A stretch of 7,712 nt of DNA from contig CAMLFK010000243.1 in the NCBI GenBank assembly GCA_946479255.1, forward strand, positions 1-7,712. Reading direction: 5' to 3'. The translations under genes and the position numbers were made by a program. The stretch is from an uncultured Oxalobacteraceae bacterium (GTDB taxonomy: Bacteria; Pseudomonadota; Gammaproteobacteria; Burkholderiales; Burkholderiaceae). The notes below the pieces were generated by a model. The model was not told where the DNA came from and made no database searches. It worked only from the letters and a program-made list of their open reading frames with translations. How positions within the stretch are numbered: position 1 is the first letter of the stretch; every line of letters begins with the position of its first letter. Of this stretch, positions 1 through 5,122 are shown piece after piece.

Positions 1-53
1 CCAGTGCTAGCTTTTCGTACCGTCACTTATTGCACTGAAAACGAGGAGACCCC
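1..53. mobile_element. IS1071-type (Tn3-family) terminal inverted repeat, left copy
   Basis: Seen: these 53 bases are the reverse complement of 7660-7712 with a single mismatch (T at 15 against the base pairing with C at 7698). Read from position 53 leftward, the sequence starts GGGGTCTCCTCG, the typical GGGG opening of Tn3-family 38-bp ends. Known: IS1071 is a Tn3-family insertion sequence with unusually long (about 110 bp) terminal repeats and often brackets catabolic or resistance genes. I recognise this terminus as IS1071-like from memory, without an alignment. The element body would lie to the left of the window, so base 54 is the first non-IS base. Confidence 0.72.
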
Positions 54-100
54 ATTTCTGACGATGCTGGCCAAGTCCGATTTACTCCAAGGGAAAAGTC

Positions 101-775
101 ATGCGTTACCCCGGCGGGAAGGGCGGTGCCGGCGTCTATCAGACGATCATCAACAACATTCCGCCCCACGACACCTACATCGAAACGCACCTGGGCGGCG
201 GGAACATCCTGGAGCGCAAGCGCCCCGCTGCGCGCAGCATCGGGATCGACATTGACCGCGAGGTGATCCAGGCGTGGCAGCAGCTCGACGTGGACGGCCT
301 GGAGCTGCATTGCGGTGATGCGGTGGCCTGGCTCGAAGGCCACGCCTTCACCGGCCGCGAGTTCGTCTATGTCGATCCGCCCTACGTGATGGACAGCAGG
401 CGCGGCGGCAAGCTGTACCGGCACGAATACGACGACGCCGACCACGTGCGGCTGCTCGACGTGCTGGCCGGCCTGCCCTGTGCTGTGATGGTGTCGGGCT
501 ACGACTCGCCGATCTACGACAGCTCGCCTCTGGCGACCTGGCGCACCATCGAGTTCAACGCGATGACGCGCGGCGGCATTGCGATTGAACGGCTCTGGAT
601 GAACTACCCCGAGCCGGACGCCCTGCACGATCTGCGCTACCTGGGCAACAACTTCCGCGAGCGCGAGCGCATCAAGCGGAAGAAAGCCCGCTGGCAAGCG
701 AAGCTCGCCAAGCTCGACCCACTGGAGCGGGCGGCGATCATGGAATGCCTGCGCGAGCTGGAAGCGGTCGAATAG
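101..775 (+). CDS. D12-class DNA adenine N6-methyltransferase (Dam-like)
   Basis: This 224-residue protein probably transfers a methyl group from S-adenosylmethionine to N6 of adenine in duplex DNA. Seen: an N-terminal RYPGGKGG (residues 2-9), matching the conserved lysine-containing start of D12-class enzymes; a glycine-rich AdoMet loop ETHLGGGN (28-35 region), where the family usually has a proline-phenylalanine pair; an acidic strand end IGIDID near 47-52; and the catalytic DPPY at 92-95. The C-terminal third is rich in K/R/E and probably helical. The start follows AAGGGA at a suitable distance. It is short for Dam (about 270), so the target-recognition part is reduced; the target sequence cannot be read. 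No cognate endonuclease is present, so it acts as an orphan or phage/plasmid-type enzyme. It converges with the recombinase gene, leaving one base between stop codons. Confidence 0.85.
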   Translation: MRYPGGKGGAGVYQTIINNIPPHDTYIETHLGGGNILERKRPAARSIGIDIDREVIQAWQQLDVDGLELHCGDAVAWLEGHAFTGREFVYVDPPYVMDSRRGGKLYRHEYDDADHVRLLDVLAGLPCAVMVSGYDSPIYDSSPLATWRTIEFNAMTRGGIAIERLWMNYPEPDALHDLRYLGNNFRERERIKRKKARWQAKLAKLDPLERAAIMECLRELEAVE

Positions 776-776
776 G

Positions 777-1634
777 TCACGCCTCGGACTGCACCTGGTT
801 GTGCAGCGCCCATACCCGTTTCACCTGGCTTTCGCTGCATCCGGCCAGCCTGGCCGCCTCCGGGATGCTGTGGCCTGCGGTACGCAAGGCCACGATCCGA
901 TCATGCACCTTCGTGTTCGGCTTGCGGCCGGTGAAGCGCCCGGCGTTCTTCGCCAGCTCGACGCCTTGCCGCTGCCGCTCGCGGCGATCCTCGTAGTCGT
1001 CGCGGGCGATCTGCAAGGCCAGCTTCAAAAGCATGTCCTGGACGGACTCCAGGACAACCTTTGCAACGCCCTTGGCCTCGGCCGCCAGGTCGGATAGATC
1101 GACCACGCCAGGGACGGCGAGGCGTGCGCCCTGCGCGCGGATCGACGCCACCAGGCGTTCGGCCTCGGGCAGCGGTAGCCGGCTGATGCGGTCGATCTTC
1201 TCGGCAACCACGACTTCACCGGGTTGCAGGTCGCCGATCATGCGCAGCAGCTCGGCGCGATCGGCGCGTGCGCCCGATGCCTTCTCGCGGTAGATGCCGG
1301 CGACGTAGAAGCCGGCGGCCCGCGTGCTCTCCACGATGGCGTTCTGGCGGGACAAGTCCTGCTCGTCGGTGCTCACGCGCATGTAGATGCGCGCCACCTT
1401 GAAGCTGACGCCCTGCGCCTGGTGCTCGGCCGGCGTCCGCATGATGCGGTCGGCACCTTCCACCAGGTCAGCGCCACCGACGCGCAGCGGCGGCGTCTTG
1501 GCGAGGGCCTGGCGCACTTCGCGGGATTGGCGCGGCATCGCGGCGATCTTGGTTTCCTGGGCGGTGCGCGGCGTGATGATCGCGCTGCGCTTCGCCGGCT
1601 TCTTCCCTGGGAAGTAGCCGTTGCGGCTGGTCAT
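777..1634 (-). CDS. Serine recombinase (ParA/Pin-like resolvase) with long N-terminal extension
   Basis: A small serine recombinase that would cut and rejoin DNA through a phosphoserine link. Seen: YMRVSTDEQ with nucleophile Ser88 in the longest reading; EKASGARADR after it; EKIDRISRLPL, equivalent to the family's K-x-DRLGRS active-site arginine block; a long E-helix region; and a C-terminal helix-turn-helix around AGHSIPEAARLAGCSESQVKR. Catalytic domains of this family normally start almost at residue 1, so the 80-residue basic extension is odd. The first in-frame ATG (1632-1634) directly abuts the Tn21-type repeat, a TGA lies four codons upstream inside that repeat, and no good ribosome site precedes it. 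Translation may really start at an internal ATG (for example codon 33 at 1538 or codon 65 at 1442), or the native 5' end was replaced. The resemblance to plasmid ParA resolvases is from memory. The start is uncertain; the family is not. Confidence 0.85.
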   Translation of the reverse strand: MTSRNGYFPGKKPAKRSAIITPRTAQETKIAAMPRQSREVRQALAKTPPLRVGGADLVEGADRIMRTPAEHQAQGVSFKVARIYMRVSTDEQDLSRQNAIVESTRAAGFYVAGIYREKASGARADRAELLRMIGDLQPGEVVVAEKIDRISRLPLPEAERLVASIRAQGARLAVPGVVDLSDLAAEAKGVAKVVLESVQDMLLKLALQIARDDYEDRRERQRQGVELAKNAGRFTGRKPNTKVHDRIVALRTAGHSIPEAARLAGCSESQVKRVWALHNQVQSEA

Positions 1635-1672
1635 GGGGTCGTCTCAGAAAACGGAAAATAAAGCACGCTAAG
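1635..1672 (+). repeat. Tn21-subfamily 38-bp terminal inverted repeat (outer edge at 1635)
   Basis: Seen: 38 bases opening with GGGG and containing CTCAGAAAACGGAAAATAAA then GCACGCTAAG, the canonical terminus of Tn21-group Tn3-family transposons. It matches 7249-7286 at 36 of 38 positions (differences at repeat positions 3 and 8) and lies in the same orientation. The transposon interior should lie to the right. The last 5 bases overlap the stop end of the neighbouring recombinase gene, a compact arrangement typical of genes abutting such termini. The outer 5 bases, where a target duplication would start, are GTCAT (1630-1634); no inverted partner repeat is present in the window, so the duplication cannot be tested. 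Confidence 0.88.
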
Positions 1673-2225
1673 CGTGCGTGGAGGCTGGCACCCAGCGGTA
1701 CAGCGTCGGAATGGACACGCCGAGGTTCTTGGCCACGTCCTTGGGCGGCACCCCGCTGGCCAGCAGCTTCTTGGCCGACTCGATCTTGCTGTCGGTCATC
1801 TTCGGCTTGCGGCCGCCTTTGCGGCCGAGCTGCTTGGCGACTTCCAGCCCGGCGCGGGTGCGCTCGACGGTCAGCTCGCGCTCCATTTCGGCAAGGCTCG
1901 CCATGACGTGGAAGAAGAACCGCCCGGATGGTGTGCCGGTGTCGATGGAGTCGGTGAGGCTCCTGAACTGGACACCGTGCTTGTGCAGATCGCCGACCAG
2001 ATCGACCAGTTGCTTGACCGACCGGCCCAGCCGGTCGAGCTTCCAGACGACCAAAGTATCGCCTTCGCGCAGCATTTCGAGCGTCTTGGCCAAGCCAGGC
2101 CGGTCTGCCCGCGTGCCACTCACCTTGTCCTCGAAGACCTTTTTACATCCGGCCTTGCTCAAGGCTTCGCGTTGCAGCTCCAGGTTCTGATCCTGCGTCG
2201 AGACGCGCGCATAGCCAATCAACAT
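1668..2225 (-). CDS. Serine recombinase, Gin/Pin/resolvase family
   Basis: A 185-residue site-specific serine recombinase (resolvase or invertase). Seen: MLIGYARVSTQDQ with Ser9 as nucleophile; DKVSGTRADRPG at 33-44; WKLDRLGRS at 61-69 carrying the active-site Asp/Arg residues; a conserved SLAEMERELTVERTRAGL segment leading into the E helix; then a C-terminal helix-turn-helix (GVPPKDVAKNLGVSIPTLYRW). Length and order are complete for the family. It is not a close match to the TnpR I remember for Tn21, so the gene is probably not the classical partner of this terminus. The TAG stop (1668-1670) lies inside the 38-bp repeat, suggesting the gene travels with that end. Its start overlaps the stop of the upstream small gene by 7 bp, so expression is probably translationally coupled. 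The recombination site is not obvious. Confidence 0.9.
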   Translation of the reverse strand: MLIGYARVSTQDQNLELQREALSKAGCKKVFEDKVSGTRADRPGLAKTLEMLREGDTLVVWKLDRLGRSVKQLVDLVGDLHKHGVQFRSLTDSIDTGTPSGRFFFHVMASLAEMERELTVERTRAGLEVAKQLGRKGGRKPKMTDSKIESAKKLLASGVPPKDVAKNLGVSIPTLYRWVPASTHA

Positions 2226-2590
2226 GGCTTGTCTCGCGCCCGGTCGATGCGTTCCTGCATCGCCTGCATCACTTCTTCGTGGGTGTACGATCTGGCGTTG
2301 GCGTCGGTGGCTTGCCGCAGGGCTTCCTCAACCTCGCGCGTCATCCGCTCGTAATCCTCCGGCCACAGCGCTTGCTCCATGCGCAGCGACGCCTGACCCA
2401 GCAGGTGCAGCAGGCTGAACAGCCGCATGTCGTTGGTGGCGACGATGCGCTCCCGAATCTGCTCCTGAATAGCTTCGCTAGCCCGATGCGCTTGTGGTGT
2501 GGCAGTCCCCTCGTAGTCAGCGGGGAATTCCGCTTCCTCGGCAATCCTTGCCCAGGCGCTGGCCAGCGCCTCGATGGTTGACGTGCTCAT
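2219..2590 (-). CDS. Small acidic helical protein of unknown function
   Basis: A 123-residue protein starting MSTSTIEALASAW. I do not recognise the family. Seen: strongly acidic and alanine/glutamate rich, probably all helical, no membrane segment and no signal peptide. The C-terminal SYTHEEVMQAMQERIDRAR resembles the end of some RelB/ParD-like antitoxins, where a short strand-helix contacts a partner, but no toxin of the RelE/ParE kind lies beside it, so this is only a likeness. The ATG at 2588-2590 shares an ATGA overlap with the upstream membrane-protein stop, which is why this start is preferred over ATGs further upstream. It ends 7 bp inside the recombinase gene. Its tight coupling suggests a role linked to the recombinase or the membrane protein. 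Confidence 0.7.
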   Translation of the reverse strand: MSTSTIEALASAWARIAEEAEFPADYEGTATPQAHRASEAIQEQIRERIVATNDMRLFSLLHLLGQASLRMEQALWPEDYERMTREVEEALRQATDANARSYTHEEVMQAMQERIDRARDKPC

Positions 2591-3087
2591 TTCCGCCGCT
2601 CCTGTGCTCTTTGGCGAATCAACCGGCCAAGGGGCCTCGACGCGAAAACCAGCAGCATCACGCCTATCGGATACCAGGTCGAGAAGACCACCAAGGCATC
2701 GAAGGCTGGCCGTCCGGTGTTGGTAGGCAGTACGGCGGTCACAGCCATCAACCCGCCGACCGTCCAGATGATGCGCCACACGTAGGGCATCACGCGGGGC
2801 ACGTAGCCGTCATCGAAAGCGGTCTGGTAGTAGCGGCGCAGGCCGCGCTCGGCAAGCGCCTGGCGCTGCCGCTCCGACAGCGCATCCGTCCGGCCATACC
2901 AGCGCCGGAATGGTGGACAGCGCAGCAGCAAAGGGGTGAAGAGGATCATCACCGCCACGATCGCGACACCCCACGCCATGACGGCGCCGGCATCGGGCCG
3001 CTTGGCGTTCTCGATCACGGGCGCGAAGACGCCCGGAGCACCGATCATCCAGAACAGCGCAATGTGCTGATGGAAGGAGAGCTTCAT
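2587..3087 (-). CDS. Inner-membrane protein of unknown function
   Basis: A 166-residue protein starting MKLSFHQHIALFW. No family recognised. Seen: four probable membrane-spanning segments at about residues 9-25, 35-55, 102-120 and 130-149, separated by a basic, charged cytoplasmic-type loop (60-98, with RRWYGRTDALSERQRQ) and followed by a very basic tail (RPLGRLIRQRAQERRK). An ATG four codons upstream (3097-3099) is possible, but the chosen ATG (3085-3087) forms an ATGA overlap with the preceding stop, repeated at its own 3' end with the next gene. The arrangement of two terminal hairpins around a basic central loop could anchor the cluster's other products at the membrane; this is inference. 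Confidence 0.75.
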   Translation of the reverse strand: MKLSFHQHIALFWMIGAPGVFAPVIENAKRPDAGAVMAWGVAIVAVMILFTPLLLRCPPFRRWYGRTDALSERQRQALAERGLRRYYQTAFDDGYVPRVMPYVWRIIWTVGGLMAVTAVLPTNTGRPAFDALVVFSTWYPIGVMLLVFASRPLGRLIRQRAQERRK

Positions 3088-3410
3088 TTGCTCATCCACT
3101 TGCGCAGCAGGCGCTTTTTCAGGGAGGCGCGTTCTTGCGGGTTGCGTCCCTTGTGATTGGCGATGCGATCCGCCGTGGCGGCCTGGCGCTTGACGGGCCA
3201 GTAGGAGCGGCCATCCTTGCCCATCGACCAGACGCTGCTGGCCTGGTTTTCCAGCAGGGGCAGATGGGCGCTCAGGGCTTCGGGCGACGCGCTGGTCAGC
3301 GCCGTGCGCTCACGGGTGCGCCAGCGCTGATGCCAGAGCTTCTTGTCCTCGCGCTCGCTGCCGCAGGTCGTGTGCCCGACGATGGGTGTTTTGCGGCGGC
3401 TGCGGCTCAT
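3084..3410 (-). CDS. Small basic protein (SRSRRKTPI... family), unknown function
   Basis: A 108-residue, very basic protein. The start MSRSRRKTPIVGHTT is a pattern I have seen at the N-terminus of many short bacterial hypothetical proteins, with no function known to me. Seen: a single cysteine (residue 16), tryptophans in KLWHQRW and SVWSMGKDGRSYWP, and a basic C-terminus (ASLKKRLLRKWMSK), all consistent with nucleic-acid binding or an association with ribosomes or membranes, though none is proof. It is the first gene of the leftward four-gene unit; the stop overlaps the next ATG by 4 bp. A GGAG lies about 11 bases before the ATG, rather far, so initiation may be weak. No convincing promoter was seen just upstream. 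Confidence 0.65.
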   Translation of the reverse strand: MSRSRRKTPIVGHTTCGSEREDKKLWHQRWRTRERTALTSASPEALSAHLPLLENQASSVWSMGKDGRSYWPVKRQAATADRIANHKGRNPQERASLKKRLLRKWMSK

Positions 3411-3664
3411 AACGTAGTGGTCTCCAAGAACATTCAGGACTGATCCCAGGCGTCGATGGTCAAGACCTGATCGGCAGGACAGGCGGCTACGCGGTCGGGA
3501 ACTGGATGGTGTTCAGTCTCATGCCGACCCCATTCGATTGATCGCGTCGCTTGCGGCACGCTGCGACGCAAGGAGGTTTGCGACCTGGTTTAGCAGCCGT
3601 GTCCGCTGCATGTCTGTTACCTATCTCCCCGACCGCTCATTGGACCAACTCCAGAGATTGGGCT
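3411..3664. other. 254-bp gap between the four-gene unit and the cupin gene
   Basis: No recognisable gene. On the minus strand there is a 30-codon ORF (3519-3611, MQRTRLLNQVANLL...) preceded by AGG at about 8 bases, whose stop overlaps an ATG by ATGA; the second frame then runs only 11 codons (MRLNTIQFPTA). These may be a small leader, the end of a decayed gene, or chance. The stretch also contains the hairpin listed at 3544-3569. It is the natural place for the promoter of the leftward four-gene unit, but I could not identify paired -35/-10 boxes. Confidence 0.4.
3544..3569. repeat. Perfect 7-bp inverted repeat, 12-base loop
   Basis: Seen: GCGTCGC at 3544-3550 and its exact reverse complement GCGACGC at 3563-3569. 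No T-run follows on either strand, so it is not a standard intrinsic terminator. It sits upstream of an operon that ends with a serine recombinase, so it could be part of an operator or recombination site, but nothing proves this. Confidence 0.4.
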
Positions 3665-4021
3665 CTATCGCTCAGCCAATACGAAACCGGCATTGGCTGA
3701 TGCCACAACCGAGACGAACACAAATGGCTCGGTACCTGTATTTCGCGCCCCGTGCACTTGGCCCGGTCTTGCCACGGCTATCTCACCTTCCCTGAGGGCA
3801 CGAACAATCCCATTGCCCTGAAAGTAATCAGCCATTCCCGACAAAACAGTCCACGTGTCTTGGCCGTGAGGATGAATGTGAGCCGCAATTTCCTGCCCGG
3901 GATGGACATGCCAAACCACGATAATTGAGTCTCGGGTTTCAAGCACAACGGAACGAATAGGCTCGCCTTCGGACGGCTGAACATACTCGGCTACAGAAAA
4001 TATTCTCGATTCAACAGTCAT
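3665..4021 (-). CDS. Single-domain cupin protein
   Basis: A 118-residue beta-barrel cupin, probably binding a metal and a small ligand; substrate unknown. Seen: cupin motif 1 in HVHPGQEIAAHIHPHGQD (residues 38-55), with H48-x-H50 and a later acidic residue (D55) in place of the usual glutamate; cupin motif 2 in ARPGQVHGARN, fitting PG-x2-H-x3-N exactly. No helix-turn-helix is attached, so it is not a regulator by itself. The ATG at 4019-4021 is chosen because GAGGGA lies 6 bases upstream; a longer reading adds only six residues (MKEGSP) with no ribosome site. Base composition is visibly less GC-rich than its neighbours, suggesting separate acquisition. It stands alone, with no gene within 40 bp on its own strand. 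Confidence 0.85.
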   Translation of the reverse strand: MTVESRIFSVAEYVQPSEGEPIRSVVLETRDSIIVVWHVHPGQEIAAHIHPHGQDTWTVLSGMADYFQGNGIVRALREGEIAVARPGQVHGARNTGTEPFVFVSVVASANAGFVLAER

Positions 4022-4068
4022 CGGAGATCCCTCTTTCACAGTGCCCCCAGACAGGCTGGATATGAGTT

Positions 4069-4242
4069 CTAACTCGAATTTGAACGGGAGGCTGGTCGTG
4101 CGGTCGTGCAGTTGCCGATGAGCGTGTCGGCTGCTGCCTCCTTGCCCACCAGCGAACTCACGTCCGTTGCGGCCATCCAGAAGGTCTTGCCCGAGCGCGG
4201 CTCATAGGTCGCGGGATCGAACACGCCAGAGGGGCCGAACAT
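4069..4242 (-). pseudogene. 5'-end remnant of an unrecognised gene downstream of hepT
   Basis: Seen: a 57-codon ORF starting MFGPSGVFDPATYEPRSG and continuing KTFWMAATDVSSLVG, which has protein-like composition; the last 15 or so codons (from about NCTTARPASRSNSS) look like out-of-frame or foreign sequence, so the gene was probably cut around 4110. It starts 15 bases after the hepT stop and is in the same frame as hepT (TGA, five codons, ATG). Another ATG overlapping that stop as ATGA gives only 19 codons. I do not recognise the family. Most likely it is the beginning of a third gene of the original mntA-hepT neighbourhood, truncated when the cupin segment joined. Confidence 0.45.
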
Positions 4243-4257
4243 CGGCGGCTTGATTGG

Positions 4258-4644
4258 TCATGGCTCCATGCCTTTGTCGTTACGGTCTTCATCGTCGGCA
4301 TCCTGACGCACGGCGGGCAATTGCTGGAGCAACGCCGGCAGCCATTCCTGTACCGTCTCCCACACCACATCGAGGTTGATGTCGAAATAGCCGTGAGCCA
4401 TGCGATTACGCATATTGCGCATGCTGCGCCACGGCACGTCGGCATGCGCCTGGGTGAACTCGACGTAGCCATCCATCACCTTTGTGGCCGCCTCGCCGAT
4501 GACGATCAGGCTCATGATGACGGCCTGCTGGGTGCGCTTGTCGGCCAAGAAGTCGTCCTTGGCCATCCCTTCCACGAAGCTGCGCGCATCGGTTGCGGCC
4601 TGCTGAATGTGGTCGAGGTAATCGGGCAGGCGGTTCTCGCTCAT
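4258..4644 (-). CDS. hepT: HepT-like HEPN toxin RNase of type VII toxin-antitoxin system
   Basis: A 128-residue HEPN-domain protein (DUF86 type), a metal-independent RNase that halts growth when free. Seen: the signature RX4HXY as R79-NRMA-H84-G-Y86, inside the helix RNMRNRMAHGYFDINLDVVW; an N-terminal helix pair (DYLDHIQQAATDARSFVEG); and the conserved IGEAATKV. In characterised HepT proteins the tyrosine of this motif is AMPylated by the partner MntA, which blocks activity; all three residues are present, so the toxin looks catalytically intact. The acidic tail after residue 115 is variable. It starts by ATGA overlap with mntA, so it should be translated only with its antitoxin. Such pairs lie on plasmids and islands, often beside defence genes; the role here (stabilisation or phage response) is inferred. 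Confidence 0.92.
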   Translation of the reverse strand: MSENRLPDYLDHIQQAATDARSFVEGMAKDDFLADKRTQQAVIMSLIVIGEAATKVMDGYVEFTQAHADVPWRSMRNMRNRMAHGYFDINLDVVWETVQEWLPALLQQLPAVRQDADDEDRNDKGMEP

Positions 4645-4931
4645 ATCGGTTGCGCCTCCGCGAGCACCTTGGCCCGGAACTTCGGCGGCAGGTCGCCGGG
4701 AGTCAGCAGATCGACGTCAACGCCGAGCAGCGATTTCAGTTCTTCTTCCAAATCGCCCAAGTCCAACAACGTGGCACCGGGCAGCGCATCGACCAACAGG
4801 TCGAGGTCGCTGCCATCCCGGTCGGTGCCATGCAGCACCGAGCCGAAGACGCGCGGGTTCGCGGCGCGAAAGCGGCCTACCGCTTCACGCACTGCGCTTC
4901 GCTTCATGTCAAGCACAACAGACGGTCGCAT
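4641..4931 (-). CDS. mntA: MntA minimal nucleotidyltransferase antitoxin
   Basis: A 96-residue MNT-fold nucleotidyltransferase that neutralises HepT by AMPylating its active-site tyrosine. Seen: FGSVLHGTDRDGSDLDLLVD, in which G30-S31 followed by ten residues and D42-x-D44 forms the diagnostic GS-X10-DXD metal/ATP site, and a third carboxylate in VDVDLL (about D74); the family's usual LP..R..V..EA ending is present. It is full length for the family. Two ATGs are available: 4935-4937 touches the AAGAAAGG with no spacing, while 4929-4931 lies six bases after it, so the latter is chosen. It is the first gene of the pair, preceded by a strong promoter and three heptamer repeats, which fits autoregulation by the complex. 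Confidence 0.9.
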   Translation of the reverse strand: MRPSVVLDMKRSAVREAVGRFRAANPRVFGSVLHGTDRDGSDLDLLVDALPGATLLDLGDLEEELKSLLGVDVDLLTPGDLPPKFRAKVLAEAQPI

Positions 4932-4961
4932 GCGCATCCTTTCTTATCGAAACTCGTTGAG

Positions 4962-4990
4962 ATGATATGCAATCAAGAATAGAATTTCAA
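4962..4990 (-). promoter_or_regulatory. Sigma70-type promoter for mntA-hepT
   Basis: Read on the minus strand: -35 TTGAAA (4990-4985), exactly 17 bases, -10 TATCAT (4967-4962). Each box matches the consensus at five of six positions. The distance to the chosen mntA start is about 30 bases, and the ribosome site AAGAAAGG lies between. The surroundings are clearly AT-rich compared with the flanking genes. Confidence 0.72.
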
Positions 4991-5006
4991 GAACTATTTT
5001 CGAGAA
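4973..5006 (-). repeat. Three iterated heptamers overlapping the mntA promoter
   Basis: On the minus strand the heptamer TTCTTGA occurs at 4993-4987 and 4979-4973, and a one-base variant TTCTCGA at 5006-5000. The starts are 13 and 14 bases apart, a little over one DNA turn. One copy overlaps the -35 box and another lies in the spacer, the position expected of a repressor site; that the MntA-HepT complex binds here is inference. Confidence 0.5.
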
Positions 5007-5038
5007 TCGCAATGCCTTGATTCCCGTGCCGCGCCTGT

Positions 5039-5122
5039 GAATTTCACCCGCTCGACGAGCGCAACACCGACGCCGCCTACGCCAAGAACCGGCGAATCGA
5101 CCTCAAACTCACGAACCGCTGA
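5039..5122 (+). pseudogene. C-terminal fragment of an OmpA/MotB-type peptidoglycan-binding protein
   Basis: Seen: an open frame ending at TGA 5120-5122 reads EFHPLDERNTDAAYAKNR followed by RIDLKLTNR. The block N-T-x-x-x-x-A-K-N-R-R-I/V-D/E is the hallmark of the last part of OmpA C-terminal domains, where the asparagine and arginines contact peptidoglycan. Only about 28 codons survive; the frame meets a stop at 5018-5020 and sequence before 5039 no longer looks like the domain. MotB-like ZorB of Zorya defence systems ends in a similar way, which is tempting beside mntA-hepT, but ordinary OmpA-family proteins fit equally. It overlaps the 3' end of the opposite-strand araC gene by 14 bases. Confidence 0.6.

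Noticed and set aside
54..100. Tail of a gene upstream of the methyltransferase (reading ...TMLAKSDLLQGKSH)
   Set aside because: Only 47 bases between the IS1071-type end and the start codon; too short to identify, and it contains the ribosome site.
1668..2225. Calling this gene the Tn21 tnpR
   Set aside because: The sequence differs clearly from the Tn21 TnpR I remember and no tnpA or typical res region lies beside it; only the family is supported.
2591..2779. Longer version of the small acidic protein
   Set aside because: The extension lies inside the membrane-protein gene in another frame; the ATGA overlap marks the natural start at 2590.
3538..3795. Rightward 85-codon ORF across the gap and into the cupin gene
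   Set aside because: It is antisense to the cupin C-terminus, has no ribosome site and no recognisable domain. The MSVTYLPDRS stretch suggested an insertion-sequence end, but I could not match it to one.
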